Shown: positions 9,297 through 18,406, numbered from the stretch's first letter. The stretch: 64,000 nucleotides of DNA from Marinomonas mediterranea MMB-1 (GCF_000192865.1 NC_015276.1:1-64000), one strand, 5' to 3'. The notes: a model not told the origin generated them from the sequence alone. Made by a program: numbers and translations.

Positions 9297-9917
9297 TTAA
9301 TTAAACTTATGCAGTGTCGCTAGCGCAAATGCAGCAAGGTCTGCATAGACATCGAAGTAAAAATCGAACGCTTTGTACTGAGTGTCACGACCTTTGCCCG
9401 TTAGAACTAATGAAGGGTGGCAGCCTCTAGCATGACCGGCTTCTAAATCGCGTTTTGAATCGCCGACAATAATGGCGCTTGTTTGCGTAAAGTCGACGCC
9501 TATCTTGGACTCAATGGTTTCAATCATACCGGGCAAAGGCTTTCTGCAATGGCAGCCATCATCTGGGCCATGAGGGCAATATTCTATGCCTTCGATTGTC
9601 CCGCCTTCAGAATGAACTAAATTCAGCATTTTCGTGTGCATGGCGTTCAATTCCGTTTCATCATAGTAGCCGCGTGCAATGCCTGATTGATTGGTTACGA
9701 CGAAAATCCGAAACCCTGCTTTTGACAATGCTGCGATGGCTTTGATACTCCCAGGCAAGGGCTGCCATTCATCAACCGACTTTATATAGGCGTCAGAGTC
9801 ATAATTGATAACACCGTCTCTATCAAGCAAGATAATAGGTTTAGTTTTACTGTTGTTTCTATCGGTTGTTTGCTGCATTTTCGTTTCTGTCGCTTTTATT
9901 GTGTCTTGTTTTCGCAT
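9297..9917 (-). CDS. gmhB: D-glycero-D-manno-heptose 1,7-bisphosphate 7-phosphatase
   Basis: A HAD-superfamily phosphatase for ADP-heptose synthesis, needed for the lipopolysaccharide inner core. It shows the catalytic LLDRDGVIN, the second motif VVTNQSGIARG, the zinc loop CPHGPDDGCHCRKP and the C-terminal VGDSKRDLEAG. The frame can start at TTG 9941, ATG 9917 or ATG 9878. None has a good ribosome site; E. coli GmhB begins near the last, so 9878 is also plausible. In Pseudomonas, glyQ-glyS adjoin gmhB; here they are absent. Confidence 0.9.
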   Translation of the reverse strand: MRKQDTIKATETKMQQTTDRNNSKTKPIILLDRDGVINYDSDAYIKSVDEWQPLPGSIKAIAALSKAGFRIFVVTNQSGIARGYYDETELNAMHTKMLNLVHSEGGTIEGIEYCPHGPDDGCHCRKPLPGMIETIESKIGVDFTQTSAIIVGDSKRDLEAGHARGCHPSLVLTGKGRDTQYKAFDFYFDVYADLAAFALATLHKFN

Positions 9918-10139
9918 GTCTGTATTTTCAAGTACGCTCAAGGAACGTTTTTGGGTAATGCGTTAATCAAAGAAGTCGAGGGAAGTTAGCCTATAATTTA
10001 CTGTGTTTGTTCGATCAATGCGACTTTTATTGATGACGTTTGAGTCGAAGAAATAGAGTACAATAGCGCTTCTTATCATGTTGTTTTTCGTTGTCTTTAA
10101 TTGTGTTTGTATTTAACTGCTTTTATTTAATGGTGGCCT

Positions 10140-11042
10140 ATGTCCTCAGATCAGCCTAAGTCTGCGCTTGTTACAAGTTTAAAGCTTATCGGTGCTTTGC
10201 CGTTTTCAGTCAAGCGAACACTAGGTCGATTATTTGGCCGTTTCTTTATTCGGTTAGATAAACGCACGGTCAGAGGGATTGATCAAAACTTGGCACTCTG
10301 CTTTCCCAATATGGCACTGGATGAGCGTAAGGCACTTCGTAATCAACGCTTAGTGCACATCGGACAGACGGGGATGGAGATGCTGCATGCTTGGACGCAT
10401 ACGCCAGAAGAGCTTCTGACCTTGCTAGAATTTGGTGAGGGCGTAGATGAGTTCAAACACGCACTAGAAAGCGAGCAAGGCGTGTTGTTAATGGCGCCGC
10501 ATTTAGGCAGTTGGGAATACATTCCGTCGTTCGTTTCTCAGATGCGCACGATGACGACGATGTATCGTCCGCAGAAAGACAAAGCAATGGATGCGTTTAT
10601 TCTTGAATCTCGCAAGAGAGCGGGGACGGAACTGGCACCGACTGATCGCCGCGGTGTCATGCAGCTCATGAAAGCATTAAAGTCCGGCGGTGTTGTTGGG
10701 ATTCTGCCTGATCAGGTTCCAGCAGAAGGCAGTGGTGAATACGTCCCCTTCTTTGGACAGCCTGCTTACACCATGACGTTAGCGAGTCAGTTAACTTCCA
10801 AGTCTGGCGCGAAGGCGTTTATCTGTGCCGTCTTTCAAACTCAAAAAGGTCTGAAGTTCGAAGTCTTTCCCCTAAATGAAAATTTCTATAGTGAGGACTT
10901 ACAAACTTCTACAGCTTCTCTAAATAAGAGTCTTGAGTCATTGATATTACGTCACCCTGAGCAATATCAATGGGAGTATAAGCGCTTTAAAAAGCAAGCG
11001 GATGGTTCGTCTTTGTATCCTAGATCGTCGGATAATGATTAG
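10140..11042 (+). CDS. Lipid A / lysophospholipid acyltransferase (LpxL/HtrB family)
   Basis: A 300-residue inner-membrane acyltransferase of the LpxL-LpxM-MsbB group, which adds secondary acyl chains to lipid A. The catalytic HX4E motif is H121-LGSW-E126 in MAPHLGSWEY, and the GILPDQVPAEGSGEYVPFFG block is the second conserved region. The N-terminal KRTLGRLFGRFF region is a weak membrane anchor. Position next to gmhB fits an outer-membrane assembly role. Which lipid A position it acylates cannot be decided. Confidence 0.88.
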   Translation: MSSDQPKSALVTSLKLIGALPFSVKRTLGRLFGRFFIRLDKRTVRGIDQNLALCFPNMALDERKALRNQRLVHIGQTGMEMLHAWTHTPEELLTLLEFGEGVDEFKHALESEQGVLLMAPHLGSWEYIPSFVSQMRTMTTMYRPQKDKAMDAFILESRKRAGTELAPTDRRGVMQLMKALKSGGVVGILPDQVPAEGSGEYVPFFGQPAYTMTLASQLTSKSGAKAFICAVFQTQKGLKFEVFPLNENFYSEDLQTSTASLNKSLESLILRHPEQYQWEYKRFKKQADGSSLYPRSSDND

Positions 11043-11076
11043 CCGCCATACTGCGTTGTGAAGCGTGAATACCTCC

Positions 11077-11547
11077 TTACGATTCACGAATATCTGAAAA
11101 CTGTCCCTGCCGACACTGAGCTGCTAGATCTTGGGGAGATAAACCAATATCTAGTCCTCGTTTTCCCCCACTGACATAAATCTTATCGTACTCTAGTGCA
11201 CTTTGATCGATCAGAGTTCCTAGTGCTTTTTTCTGTCCAAGAGGACTAATACCGCCCACTAAATACCCTGTGAGACGCTCGGCTTCTTTAGGTTCGGCCA
11301 TACGCAGTTTTTTGACCTTAAGCGCGGATGCTGCTCGTTTTAGGTTTAAGGTTCCAGTCACCGGCACGATGCAGACGAAGAAGAGTTTATCGTCTGACAC
11401 GAGTAATGTTTTAAACACTTCTTCGGGTTGTAAATTCAGTTTATCAGCCGCTTCATTACCAAAGTTTTTACAACTCGGGTCGTGATCGTATTCATGTAGG
11501 GAAAAGTCGACTTTGGCTTTTTTTAATTGATTGATTGCTGGTGTCAC
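11077..11547 (-). CDS. ybaK: Cys-tRNA(Pro) deacylase YbaK
   Basis: YbaK hydrolyses cysteine mischarged onto tRNA(Pro), acting in trans with ProRS. The 156 residues match the family length and keep its signatures: MTPAINQLKKAKVDF, EVFKTLLV with the key lysine, and TGYLVGGISPLGQKK followed by IYVSGGKRGLDIGLSP. It is the last minus-strand gene of the trk block, converging with the acyltransferase, and has its own ribosome site (GGAGAACG). Confidence 0.95.
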   Translation of the reverse strand: MTPAINQLKKAKVDFSLHEYDHDPSCKNFGNEAADKLNLQPEEVFKTLLVSDDKLFFVCIVPVTGTLNLKRAASALKVKKLRMAEPKEAERLTGYLVGGISPLGQKKALGTLIDQSALEYDKIYVSGGKRGLDIGLSPQDLAAQCRQGQFSDIRES

Positions 11548-11573
11548 GTAACGTTCTCCTTTTGCTTTTTGTT

Positions 11574-13022
11574 TTATCGTTGCCAGAACATCGGCGTAAA
11601 TAAAACAAGCAAGGTAAAGACCTCAAGACGCCCTAATAGCATAGAGAAGCAAAGCATCCACTTGGCTGGGTCATTGATACCCGCAAAGTTGGCGGAGACG
11701 TCTCCTAAACCCGGTCCAAGATTGTTAAGCGTTGCTGCCACCGCAGACCACGCTGTCACCTGATCGATGCCTGTCGCCATAAGGCCAATCATCAGAATAA
11801 CGTAGACAATGAGATACGCAGAGAAGAAACCCCAAACGGCCGAAACGACTCGTTCAGGAATGGCTTTTCCGCCTACTTTAATTGGGATCACAGCACTAGG
11901 ATGAACAAGTCTTTGGATTTCTCGTACACCTTGTTTCAGAATCAGAAGGATACGCATAACCTTCATACCACCGCCAGTGGAGCTTGCACAACCGCCAGCG
12001 AAGGAAGTAACAATTAACAAGAAGGGTAAGAAATGCGGCCATGCTGAAAAGTCTGAGGTGCCAAATCCAGCGGTGGTCGCAATTGAAATACTTTCGAAGA
12101 CCGCGTAACGGAACGCGAGATCCCAGTCGTAGGTAGCAGTTAAGGTCAGTCCGAGCGTCGTCAATGTGACGGTACAAAACAATATAAAGATAAAGAAGCG
12201 CGCTTCTGGGTCTTTGAAATAGTGTAAGACGCTTTGATTTCGCCATGCGTAAAAGTGCAAACCAAAGTTGATTGCCGATATGAACATAAAGAGTGAACAC
12301 ACCACTTCAATCGCGACACTGTTGTAATAACCGATACTGGCATCGTGCGTTGAAAAGCCGCCGATTGCGACAGTAGAGAAGCTATGACAGATTGCGTCGA
12401 ACAAGGTCATACCTGCTAACCAATAGCCGACTGCACAGACCGTTGTTAGCGATGCATAGATATACCAAAGTGCTTTTGCGGTTTCTGCTATTCGAGGCGT
12501 GAGCTTGGAGTCTTTCACTGGCCCAGGTGTTTCGGCGCGATAAAGCTGCATACCCCCTATGCCTAGCATCGGCATGATAGCCACAGCCAGTACGATAATC
12601 CCCATTCCGCCCAACCATTGGAGCTGCTGACGATAGAATAAAATGGAAGGGGGTAATCCATCGATGTGAGTAATGATGGTTGCACCGGTTGTGGTTAATG
12701 CTGAAATAGATTCGAATAACGCGTCGGTAAAAGTCAGAACGGGGTCCGTCGAGATAAGAAATGGGACTGAACCGGATAGCCCCAATACGAACCAGAAGAG
12801 AACGGTCACCACGAACCCATCGCGTATTTTTAAGTCTGCTCGTTGGTTTCGGACTGGAAACCAAATAAGAAAGCCACTCAACAGGTTAATCGCAAGCGCT
12901 GAGGCAAACGCGCCGAGTGTGTCATCTTGATAGATCAAGGAGACAATGATGGGTGGAATAAGCGATAAGCTGAACACCATCACTAGGATACCAATCACCC
13001 TTAGAATAACCTGTATGCGCAT
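11574..13022 (-). CDS. trkH: Trk potassium uptake protein TrkH
   Basis: The membrane subunit of the Trk K+ uptake system, 482 residues (E. coli 483), with four pore-loop repeats such as ALTTTGATI, TVAIGGFSTHD, TTAGFGTSDF and NNLGPGLG around selectivity glycines. It lies 80 bases downstream of trkA in the same direction, so both are likely co-transcribed and gated together. The start ATG matches the E. coli N-terminus (MRIQVILRVIGIL). Confidence 0.97.
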   Translation of the reverse strand: MRIQVILRVIGILVMVFSLSLIPPIIVSLIYQDDTLGAFASALAINLLSGFLIWFPVRNQRADLKIRDGFVVTVLFWFVLGLSGSVPFLISTDPVLTFTDALFESISALTTTGATIITHIDGLPPSILFYRQQLQWLGGMGIIVLAVAIMPMLGIGGMQLYRAETPGPVKDSKLTPRIAETAKALWYIYASLTTVCAVGYWLAGMTLFDAICHSFSTVAIGGFSTHDASIGYYNSVAIEVVCSLFMFISAINFGLHFYAWRNQSVLHYFKDPEARFFIFILFCTVTLTTLGLTLTATYDWDLAFRYAVFESISIATTAGFGTSDFSAWPHFLPFLLIVTSFAGGCASSTGGGMKVMRILLILKQGVREIQRLVHPSAVIPIKVGGKAIPERVVSAVWGFFSAYLIVYVILMIGLMATGIDQVTAWSAVAATLNNLGPGLGDVSANFAGINDPAKWMLCFSMLLGRLEVFTLLVLFTPMFWQR

Positions 13023-13102
13023 ATGTTTTTTCCGTTTCTCTTAATACGACTGACTGGTCAGCACGTCGATCTTCATTTGGTTGTCTGAGTGTTGTGGTGA
13101 CG

Positions 13103-14476
13103 TTAGAAGAACGTAAGTCCTACTTGGAACAATTGCTCTACTGCTGGAATTTGTTTCTTGTTGGAGACGAACAAGATAACGTGGTCTTCGGCTTCGATCT
13201 TCACATCTCCCGATCCCAATATAATGTCATCGCCTCGCACGATGGCACCGATGGTTGCGCCTTCTGGAAGGTGGATATTTGAGATCTTACGGCCAACGAC
13301 TTTAGAAGAGTTATAGTCGCCATGAGCGACGGCTTCCAATGCTTCGGCTGCCCCTTTACGCAGTGAGTGAACGTTCACAACATCACCGCGACGGATATAG
13401 GATAGAAGACTACTGATGGTGGTTTGCTGAGGTGAGATCGCAATGTCGATCATGCCCTTTTGAACAATATCAACGTAAGCAGGGTTATTAATGATGGTCA
13501 TGACCGTTCTCGCCCCCAGTACTTTTGCAAGCATGGACGACATAATATTGGCTTCATCATTGTTTGTCAGCGCACAGAAAACATCGGTTGATTCTATGTT
13601 CTCTTCCAGCAATAACTCTTGTTTCGATGCATCTCCGTTTAGAACGATTGTACTGTTGAGTGTTTCTGAGAGATATCGACAACGCTCTGGGCTGCGCTCA
13701 ATAATTTTTACTCGATATTCTTTTTCCAAACTTTGCGCTAGGCGCTCACCAATATTACCGCCACCTGCAATGATGATTCTACGGTATGGTGTATCAAGTG
13801 GGCGCAGTTCACTCATGACGTCCAACACATCGCGTTGAGCCGTTAGGAAGAAGACTTCATCGTTTGCTCTAATGTGCGTATTACCATCGGGCTTAATCGC
13901 CTGACCATCGCGATAAATCGCAGCAATACGGGTTTGGATGGAAGGCATGTGTTCTTTCAAAAAGCTAATTGGCTGATCGATTAGCGGCCCGCCTGTCTCA
14001 GCTTTAACCACGACTAACTGGATTTTGCCCTCTGCGAACTCCATCACTTGAAGCGCACCTGGGTAACGAATTAGGCGGCTTAGATGTTTCGTGACTTCTT
14101 TCTCTGGACTGATACGCACGTCGATCGGCAACGCAGCGTCGGAAAATAGTTTTGGGTATTTCGCATAGGCGCTGGATCGAACACGGCCTATTTTTGTCGG
14201 GGTTTTGAAAAGCGTGTGTGCAATTTGGCAGGCAACCATGTTGATCTCGTCTTGGTTACTCACTGCGATGAGCATATCGGCATCATTGCAACCCGCTTGA
14301 TCGAGTACGTCTGGGTGTGACCCACTTCCTTCTACAGTTTGAATATCGAGTCGATCTTGCAGCTCTCGCAGCCTTTGTTGATTACTGTCGACAACGGTAA
14401 TGTCGTTATCTTCATTTGCAAGATTCTCTGCAAGAGTGGCCCCAACTTGGCCTGCACCGATAATGATAATTTTCAT
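13103..14476 (-). CDS. trkA: Trk system peripheral subunit TrkA
   Basis: A cytoplasmic NAD(H)-binding regulator of TrkH, 457 residues. It has two RCK/TrkA units: a first Rossmann motif IIGAGQVGATLAENL at residues 4-18 and a second IAGGGNIGERLAQSL near 235, each followed by a TrkA-C domain, the second ending RGDDIILGSGDVKIEAEDHVILFV. Length and order match E. coli TrkA (458). The start is preceded by AGGAGATG-like purines on the minus strand. A long gap upstream must hold its promoter. Confidence 0.98.
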   Translation of the reverse strand: MKIIIIGAGQVGATLAENLANEDNDITVVDSNQQRLRELQDRLDIQTVEGSGSHPDVLDQAGCNDADMLIAVSNQDEINMVACQIAHTLFKTPTKIGRVRSSAYAKYPKLFSDAALPIDVRISPEKEVTKHLSRLIRYPGALQVMEFAEGKIQLVVVKAETGGPLIDQPISFLKEHMPSIQTRIAAIYRDGQAIKPDGNTHIRANDEVFFLTAQRDVLDVMSELRPLDTPYRRIIIAGGGNIGERLAQSLEKEYRVKIIERSPERCRYLSETLNSTIVLNGDASKQELLLEENIESTDVFCALTNNDEANIMSSMLAKVLGARTVMTIINNPAYVDIVQKGMIDIAISPQQTTISSLLSYIRRGDVVNVHSLRKGAAEALEAVAHGDYNSSKVVGRKISNIHLPEGATIGAIVRGDDIILGSGDVKIEAEDHVILFVSNKKQIPAVEQLFQVGLTFF

Positions 14477-15093
14477 ATACTGCCTTAGGAGGAGATGGCT
14501 CTCACTCAGGTTCTGATTTGCTAGTATGTTAAGGAAGCGGTGAACAAGACGAGATTACTCACACGCTGAAGTATATCGACTCGCTCGGGTTTTCCTGAAG
14601 TACGAATGTCGTTTCCTATCTTGTTAATTCTAAACTCCTTCTTCGTTAGTTTTAATGTCTATTTCAAATTAATTGACTCTTTTTTTCATTGGCTGTGGTA
14701 ATTCGTAATATATCCGCATACATCCGACCACTTACCTACTCTTTATACAGTCTCTCGTACCACTCTTGTTATCTCTTAAGTCGTCAGATCGACCATCAGA
14801 ACAGCGGAACTCATCACGCCGACTATTGCCGACATCTGCCGATATCCTGAATCCCTCGCTAGTTGTGCATGTGTTTCCGTTACCATATTTTCTAGTGTTG
14901 TAATTAAGTATTGTCATTGAAAGCGCGTTAAGTGTTTCAAAGAAAGTCGTCGATAAACGATCGATTTAGACGGCGCTTTATTTTACAAAAGGCTCTGTTT
15001 AAAGAGCTTTGTTTTAGATCGCTCTATTTTTCAGAGAGCTTTGTTTTACAGAGAGCCTTGTCGTAGAAGTAAGTTGCATTAGACAGATAATAA
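14477..15093. other. 617-base noncoding stretch upstream of trkA
   Basis: No convincing gene was found. It should hold the trkA-trkH promoter. Near its far end is a repeat-rich patch: an exact 14-bp direct repeat AGAGCTTTGTTTTA at 15003-15016 and 15035-15048, bracketed by an AAGGCTCT/AGAGCCTT inverted repeat (14989-14996 and 15052-15059). Short open frames here look random. Confidence 0.5.
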
Positions 15094-15125
15094 AAAAGGA
15101 GTGTTTCACGTGAAACACTCCTTTT
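15094..15125 (-). terminator. rsmB terminator built around a parS site
   Basis: A perfect 32-bp palindrome. Its core, 15102-15117, is a consensus ParB site; the flanks AAAAGGAG and CTCCTTTT extend it. Read from rsmB on the minus strand it ends in a T run, as an intrinsic terminator does. Confidence 0.7.
15102..15117. promoter_or_regulatory. parS site 1 (ParB-binding centromere)
   Basis: TGTTTCACGTGAAACA is the exact consensus 16-mer bound by chromosomal ParB, which spreads from it and, with ParA, segregates the origin region. It lies about 15 kb from dnaA, where such sites normally cluster. parA and parB are outside the window. Confidence 0.95.
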
Positions 15126-15243
15126 AAGGCGTTAGTTGCAGAGTAAGGTTGTAGTTGATGAGGGCGCGGTAGTCAGTTTACTAAAGTCGTTTGACTACGC
15201 TCTATCAAGAAAGACAGCTGTCATTCGGTCGTGACGATCATTT

Positions 15244-16602
15244 TTAATTTTTGACAGCCGTTTTTTGAAACAAGCAATAGTAGAAACCATCATGTCCGTC
15301 TCGTTTGGGCAGTAGCTGAATACCGTGATCCGTTTTTGCATTTGAGATGTTCATCGCAAAACCACTATTAATGGTATTCAGAGGAACTTCTAATGCGTTT
15401 GAAGTCCGAGCGAGAAAGCGATCTACTTGTTCGCTGTTTTCTTCTGGCATGATGGAACAGGTTGCATAAAGTAAGTATCCGCCCTCTTCAACCACTTGCC
15501 AAACGTTATCCAGTAGCGTCGACTGAATTTCGACGAGCTCTGAAATATCAGCTGGCTTTCGGTTAATCTTAATATCTGGATTGCGTCGAATGACACCTGT
15601 TGCAGAACAAGGTGCGTCGAGTAAGACCTTGTTGAACGCTGTTTTGTCCCACCAGTTATTTAGGTCACCTGCATCACTCACGATCAACTCGGCTTGATAG
15701 CCGAGTCTCGTTAGATTGTCTTCAATGCGTTCGAGTCGCCAAGGTTCCAGTTCAATTGCCGTTAGTTCTTGATTCGGCATTGCCTCAAGTAGATGCCCCG
15801 TTTTTCCTCCTGGCGCTGCGCAGGCATCCAATACCCTTTCGCCTTGTTGAGGGTTTATTATCCGAGCAGATAGTTGAGCGGCTTCGTCTTGGATGCTCAC
15901 AAATCCGCTTTCGAATTTTGGCAATACAAAAACAGGCACTGGATTTTCAATATACAATCCTGAGTCTATAGAGAGTGTTTCACGTGAAACAATGCCCTCC
16001 TCATCGAGCCATGATTTATATGTTTCACGTGAAACCTTATCAAGGTTAACTCGAATACACATCGGAGGACGTTCGTTGCTGGCTTCAACAATAGACTCAA
16101 AACTGTCAGGCCAGTTCTTTTTAATACGTTTCACGAGCCACTTAGGAAGATTAAATGCCACAGAGGGCTGAGACGAAATCTCTGAAATGATCTCTTCACT
16201 GTCTCTTTGATATCGGCGCAAAACAGCATTTATGAGTTTCGTGGCCCAGTCCTTTTTTAGCGTGCGACAAAGTTCAACCGACTCATTTATAGCAGCGTGA
16301 TCCGGTGTACTCATATGCTGAAGTTGATAAAGGCCTAACAGCAACGTCGAATAGACATCGTAATCACGCTCTTCAAAAGGCTTTGCGAGTAGGCTCAATG
16401 CAATCGAGTTCAGCGTCGGGAAATGACGACAAACACCAAAGCAAAACTCTTTTAACAATGCGTGATGATCGAAATCTACTTTGCCCTGAATCTTTGATAA
16501 TTGAGTCGACAAAGAGCCCTGTTGAAGCAACACTTGTGTGATTACTTCAACGGCGGCTTCGCGAGCGCTAAGTGAAGGTGGGTTTTGTTGAACATCTGAC
16601 AT
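15244..16602 (-). CDS. rsmB: 16S rRNA (cytosine-967-C5) methyltransferase RsmB
   Basis: RsmB methylates C967 of 16S rRNA with S-adenosylmethionine. The 452-residue protein has an N-terminal NusB-like RNA-binding domain (SAREAAVEVITQVLLQQ onward) and a C-terminal methyltransferase domain with DACAAPGGKTGHL, the motif IV cysteine C332 (LLDAPCSATG) and motif VI cysteine C382 (YATCSIMPEEN). Two ParB parS sites are embedded in the coding sequence and create a repeated VSRET peptide at residues 190-194 and 205-209, between the two domains. Order fmt-rsmB-trkA is conserved in related genera. Confidence 0.97.
   Translation of the reverse strand: MSDVQQNPPSLSAREAAVEVITQVLLQQGSLSTQLSKIQGKVDFDHHALLKEFCFGVCRHFPTLNSIALSLLAKPFEERDYDVYSTLLLGLYQLQHMSTPDHAAINESVELCRTLKKDWATKLINAVLRRYQRDSEEIISEISSQPSVAFNLPKWLVKRIKKNWPDSFESIVEASNERPPMCIRVNLDKVSRETYKSWLDEEGIVSRETLSIDSGLYIENPVPVFVLPKFESGFVSIQDEAAQLSARIINPQQGERVLDACAAPGGKTGHLLEAMPNQELTAIELEPWRLERIEDNLTRLGYQAELIVSDAGDLNNWWDKTAFNKVLLDAPCSATGVIRRNPDIKINRKPADISELVEIQSTLLDNVWQVVEEGGYLLYATCSIMPEENSEQVDRFLARTSNALEVPLNTINSGFAMNISNAKTDHGIQLLPKRDGHDGFYYCLFQKTAVKN
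15976..15991. promoter_or_regulatory. parS site 2, inside rsmB
   Basis: An exact TGTTTCACGTGAAACA. On the coding strand it reads as codons for V205-S-R-E-T209 of RsmB. Its centre is exactly 45 bp from site 3, so both are in the same codon phase. Confidence 0.94.
16021..16036. promoter_or_regulatory. parS site 3, inside rsmB
   Basis: TGTTTCACGTGAAACC, one mismatch from consensus at the outermost base while the 14-bp core is intact. It encodes V190-S-R-E-T194 of RsmB. Confidence 0.9.
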
Positions 16603-16671
16603 TCGTGTTTTCTCTTAATTGTTTTATTGACTCACAGGGCCTAGTAAGTCGCTTCGCTCTACTTAACATTA

Positions 16672-16719
16672 TTAGCACTACTACTAACTATCAAGGTATC
16701 TATTAAGGAGTAGTGCTAA
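16672..16719. repeat. Inverted repeat between fmt and rsmB
   Basis: An 11-bp perfect stem (TTAGCACTACT at 16672-16682, complement 16709-16719) with a 26-base loop in the 175-base gap between fmt and rsmB. There is no T tract. It may be an mRNA-processing or regulatory hairpin. Confidence 0.45.
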
Positions 16720-16777
16720 AGAATGATCTAAGGGTGATCGTTAAGGAATCGTTCTAACGAACAGCGCTAAGGCGTGC

Positions 16778-17815
16778 TTAAGAATCGGCTTTTAACATCG
16801 AGCGCCCGACACTCAAAGAGGCTTTATGCTTTCCATTCAACGCATCTTGAACCGACATCCGTTTACCACTGGGGAACTGAACCGTTTCTAAAGCGAGGAT
16901 GCCATTACTTGTTTGAACGAATACACCCTCTTTTCCTGATGCGATTATGGTTCCAGAGTTAGACTGTCCTGCTGCAATAACCTGATCCGCGTTAATTCCT
17001 TCAATGCTTTCAGAGTTAACAGTTGTCGCTGAATGAATTTTCATTACGCCAGACTCTGTTTGCGTATAGGCAACAGGCCATGGATGTAAGCCTCGTACCT
17101 GACGCGCAATGCTTTCAGCAGATGTTTCCCAGTTAACCTCACCTTCTGTCTTGGTCAACTTACCTGCGTAGCAAGTTAACGCCTCGTCTTGTTTTTCCGG
17201 CGTAATCGTACCAAGTTTGATTTCCTCAAGCGCGCTAATCAACGCCTCTCCACCAAGCGGTGCAAGCCTATCGTGCAGAGTACCAGAGGTGTCTTCTTCA
17301 AGAATGTCACATTCTACTTTGAGTAACATATCGCCAGTGTCTAAGCCGACGTCCATCTGCATAATGGTGATTCCGGTCTTTGCATCCCCTGCTAATAATG
17401 AACGATGGATCGGCGCCGCACCGCGCCATCGTGGTAGCAAGGAAGCATGTACGTTTACGCATCCTAATCGAGGCGTATCCAATACCACTTTGGGAAGGAT
17501 AATGCCGTACGCTGCGACAATCATAATGTCGGCGTTTAGATTGGCTAAGGCGTTTTTATCTTCGTCTAGTTTGAAATTTAACGGCTGATAAACGGGAATA
17601 TTATTCTCAAGGGCAAGCTGTTTGACCGGGCTGGCAACGAGCTTTTGCCCTCTTCCTGCTGGACGATCGGGCTGGGTATAAACGGCAATGACTTCGTAGT
17701 GGTTTTCTTGCGCATTATCCAATACCGCTTGAAGACTAGCCGAGGCAAATTCTGGCGTGCCTGCAAATACAATTCTAAGGGGTTTATCGTGAGAGGTTGT
17801 GGTGTCTTGTGACAT
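16778..17815 (-). CDS. fmt: Methionyl-tRNA formyltransferase
   Basis: Fmt formylates initiator Met-tRNA with 10-formyltetrahydrofolate. At 345 residues it is slightly longer than E. coli Fmt (315), mainly at the ends. The N-terminal IVFAGTPEFASASLQ and the catalytic block VHASLLPRWRGAAPIHR followed by GLDTGDML are clear, and the C-terminal tRNA-binding domain begins near GLHPWPVAYT. It lies downstream of def, but an intrinsic terminator separates the two. Confidence 0.97.
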   Translation of the reverse strand: MSQDTTTSHDKPLRIVFAGTPEFASASLQAVLDNAQENHYEVIAVYTQPDRPAGRGQKLVASPVKQLALENNIPVYQPLNFKLDEDKNALANLNADIMIVAAYGIILPKVVLDTPRLGCVNVHASLLPRWRGAAPIHRSLLAGDAKTGITIMQMDVGLDTGDMLLKVECDILEEDTSGTLHDRLAPLGGEALISALEEIKLGTITPEKQDEALTCYAGKLTKTEGEVNWETSAESIARQVRGLHPWPVAYTQTESGVMKIHSATTVNSESIEGINADQVIAAGQSNSGTIIASGKEGVFVQTSNGILALETVQFPSGKRMSVQDALNGKHKASLSVGRSMLKADS

Positions 17816-17838
17816 TCAATTATTCCTTATTCGATAAC

Positions 17839-17862
17839 AAAAAAATCAGGCCGGAGCCTGAT
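17839..17862 (-). terminator. Intrinsic terminator between def and fmt
   Basis: On the minus strand a 7-bp stem ATCAGGC/GCCTGAT with a 4-base loop (paired at 17845-17851 and 17856-17862) runs directly into TTTTTT. It would stop def transcripts 24 bases before the fmt start, suggesting attenuation or a separate fmt promoter. Confidence 0.75.
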
Positions 17863-17899
17863 CTTTAGGGATTCATCTGCTTCATTTCTTAGGCAATGT

Positions 17900-18406
17900 C
17901 TATGCACGCTTCTTTTGGAGCTTCTGAAGTTTGGACTTGATTCGATTGCGCTTTAGCGGAGAAATGTAGTCGACAAATAACTTGCCGTCCAAATGATCGA
18001 TCTCATGTTGAACGCAAACTGCCATGAGTTCATCGACTTCCATTTCGAATGGCTTACCGTCGCGATCAAGGGCTTTGACTTTTACCTTTGCAGCTCGGTA
18101 AATGTGCTCATAATACCCTGGTACGGATAAGCAGCCTTCTTGAAACTCATTTGGCTCGTCGTCTAATACAACAAACTCTGGGTTAATAAACACCATTGGT
18201 TCATTGCGTTCTTCTGAGTGATCCATAACGACAATACGTAGGTGTATATCAACTTGTGTCGCGGCAAGACCGATGCCGCTTTCGTCATACATAGTATCCA
18301 GCATATCGTCGATGTATGCTTGAATCTCAGGAGTGACTTGCTCGACCTCTTTCGCGACGGTGCGCAATTTTGGATCTGGGTATTCTAATACGGGTAAAAC
18401 TGCCAT
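17900..18406 (-). CDS. def: Peptide deformylase
   Basis: Removes the N-formyl group from nascent proteins, using a metal ion. All three family motifs are present in the 168-residue protein: GIGLAATQ (near 45), EGCLSVP (near 90) and QHEIDHLDG (near 134), whose cysteine and two histidines bind the metal. The N-terminus MAVLPVLEYPDPKLRTVA is typical. It is divergent from dprA across about 300 bases. Confidence 0.98.
   Translation of the reverse strand: MAVLPVLEYPDPKLRTVAKEVEQVTPEIQAYIDDMLDTMYDESGIGLAATQVDIHLRIVVMDHSEERNEPMVFINPEFVVLDDEPNEFQEGCLSVPGYYEHIYRAAKVKVKALDRDGKPFEMEVDELMAVCVQHEIDHLDGKLFVDYISPLKRNRIKSKLQKLQKKRA

Noticed and set aside
14732..14917. 61-codon frame upstream of trkA
   Set aside because: Low-complexity asparagine/arginine-rich translation with no start signal; treated as noncoding.
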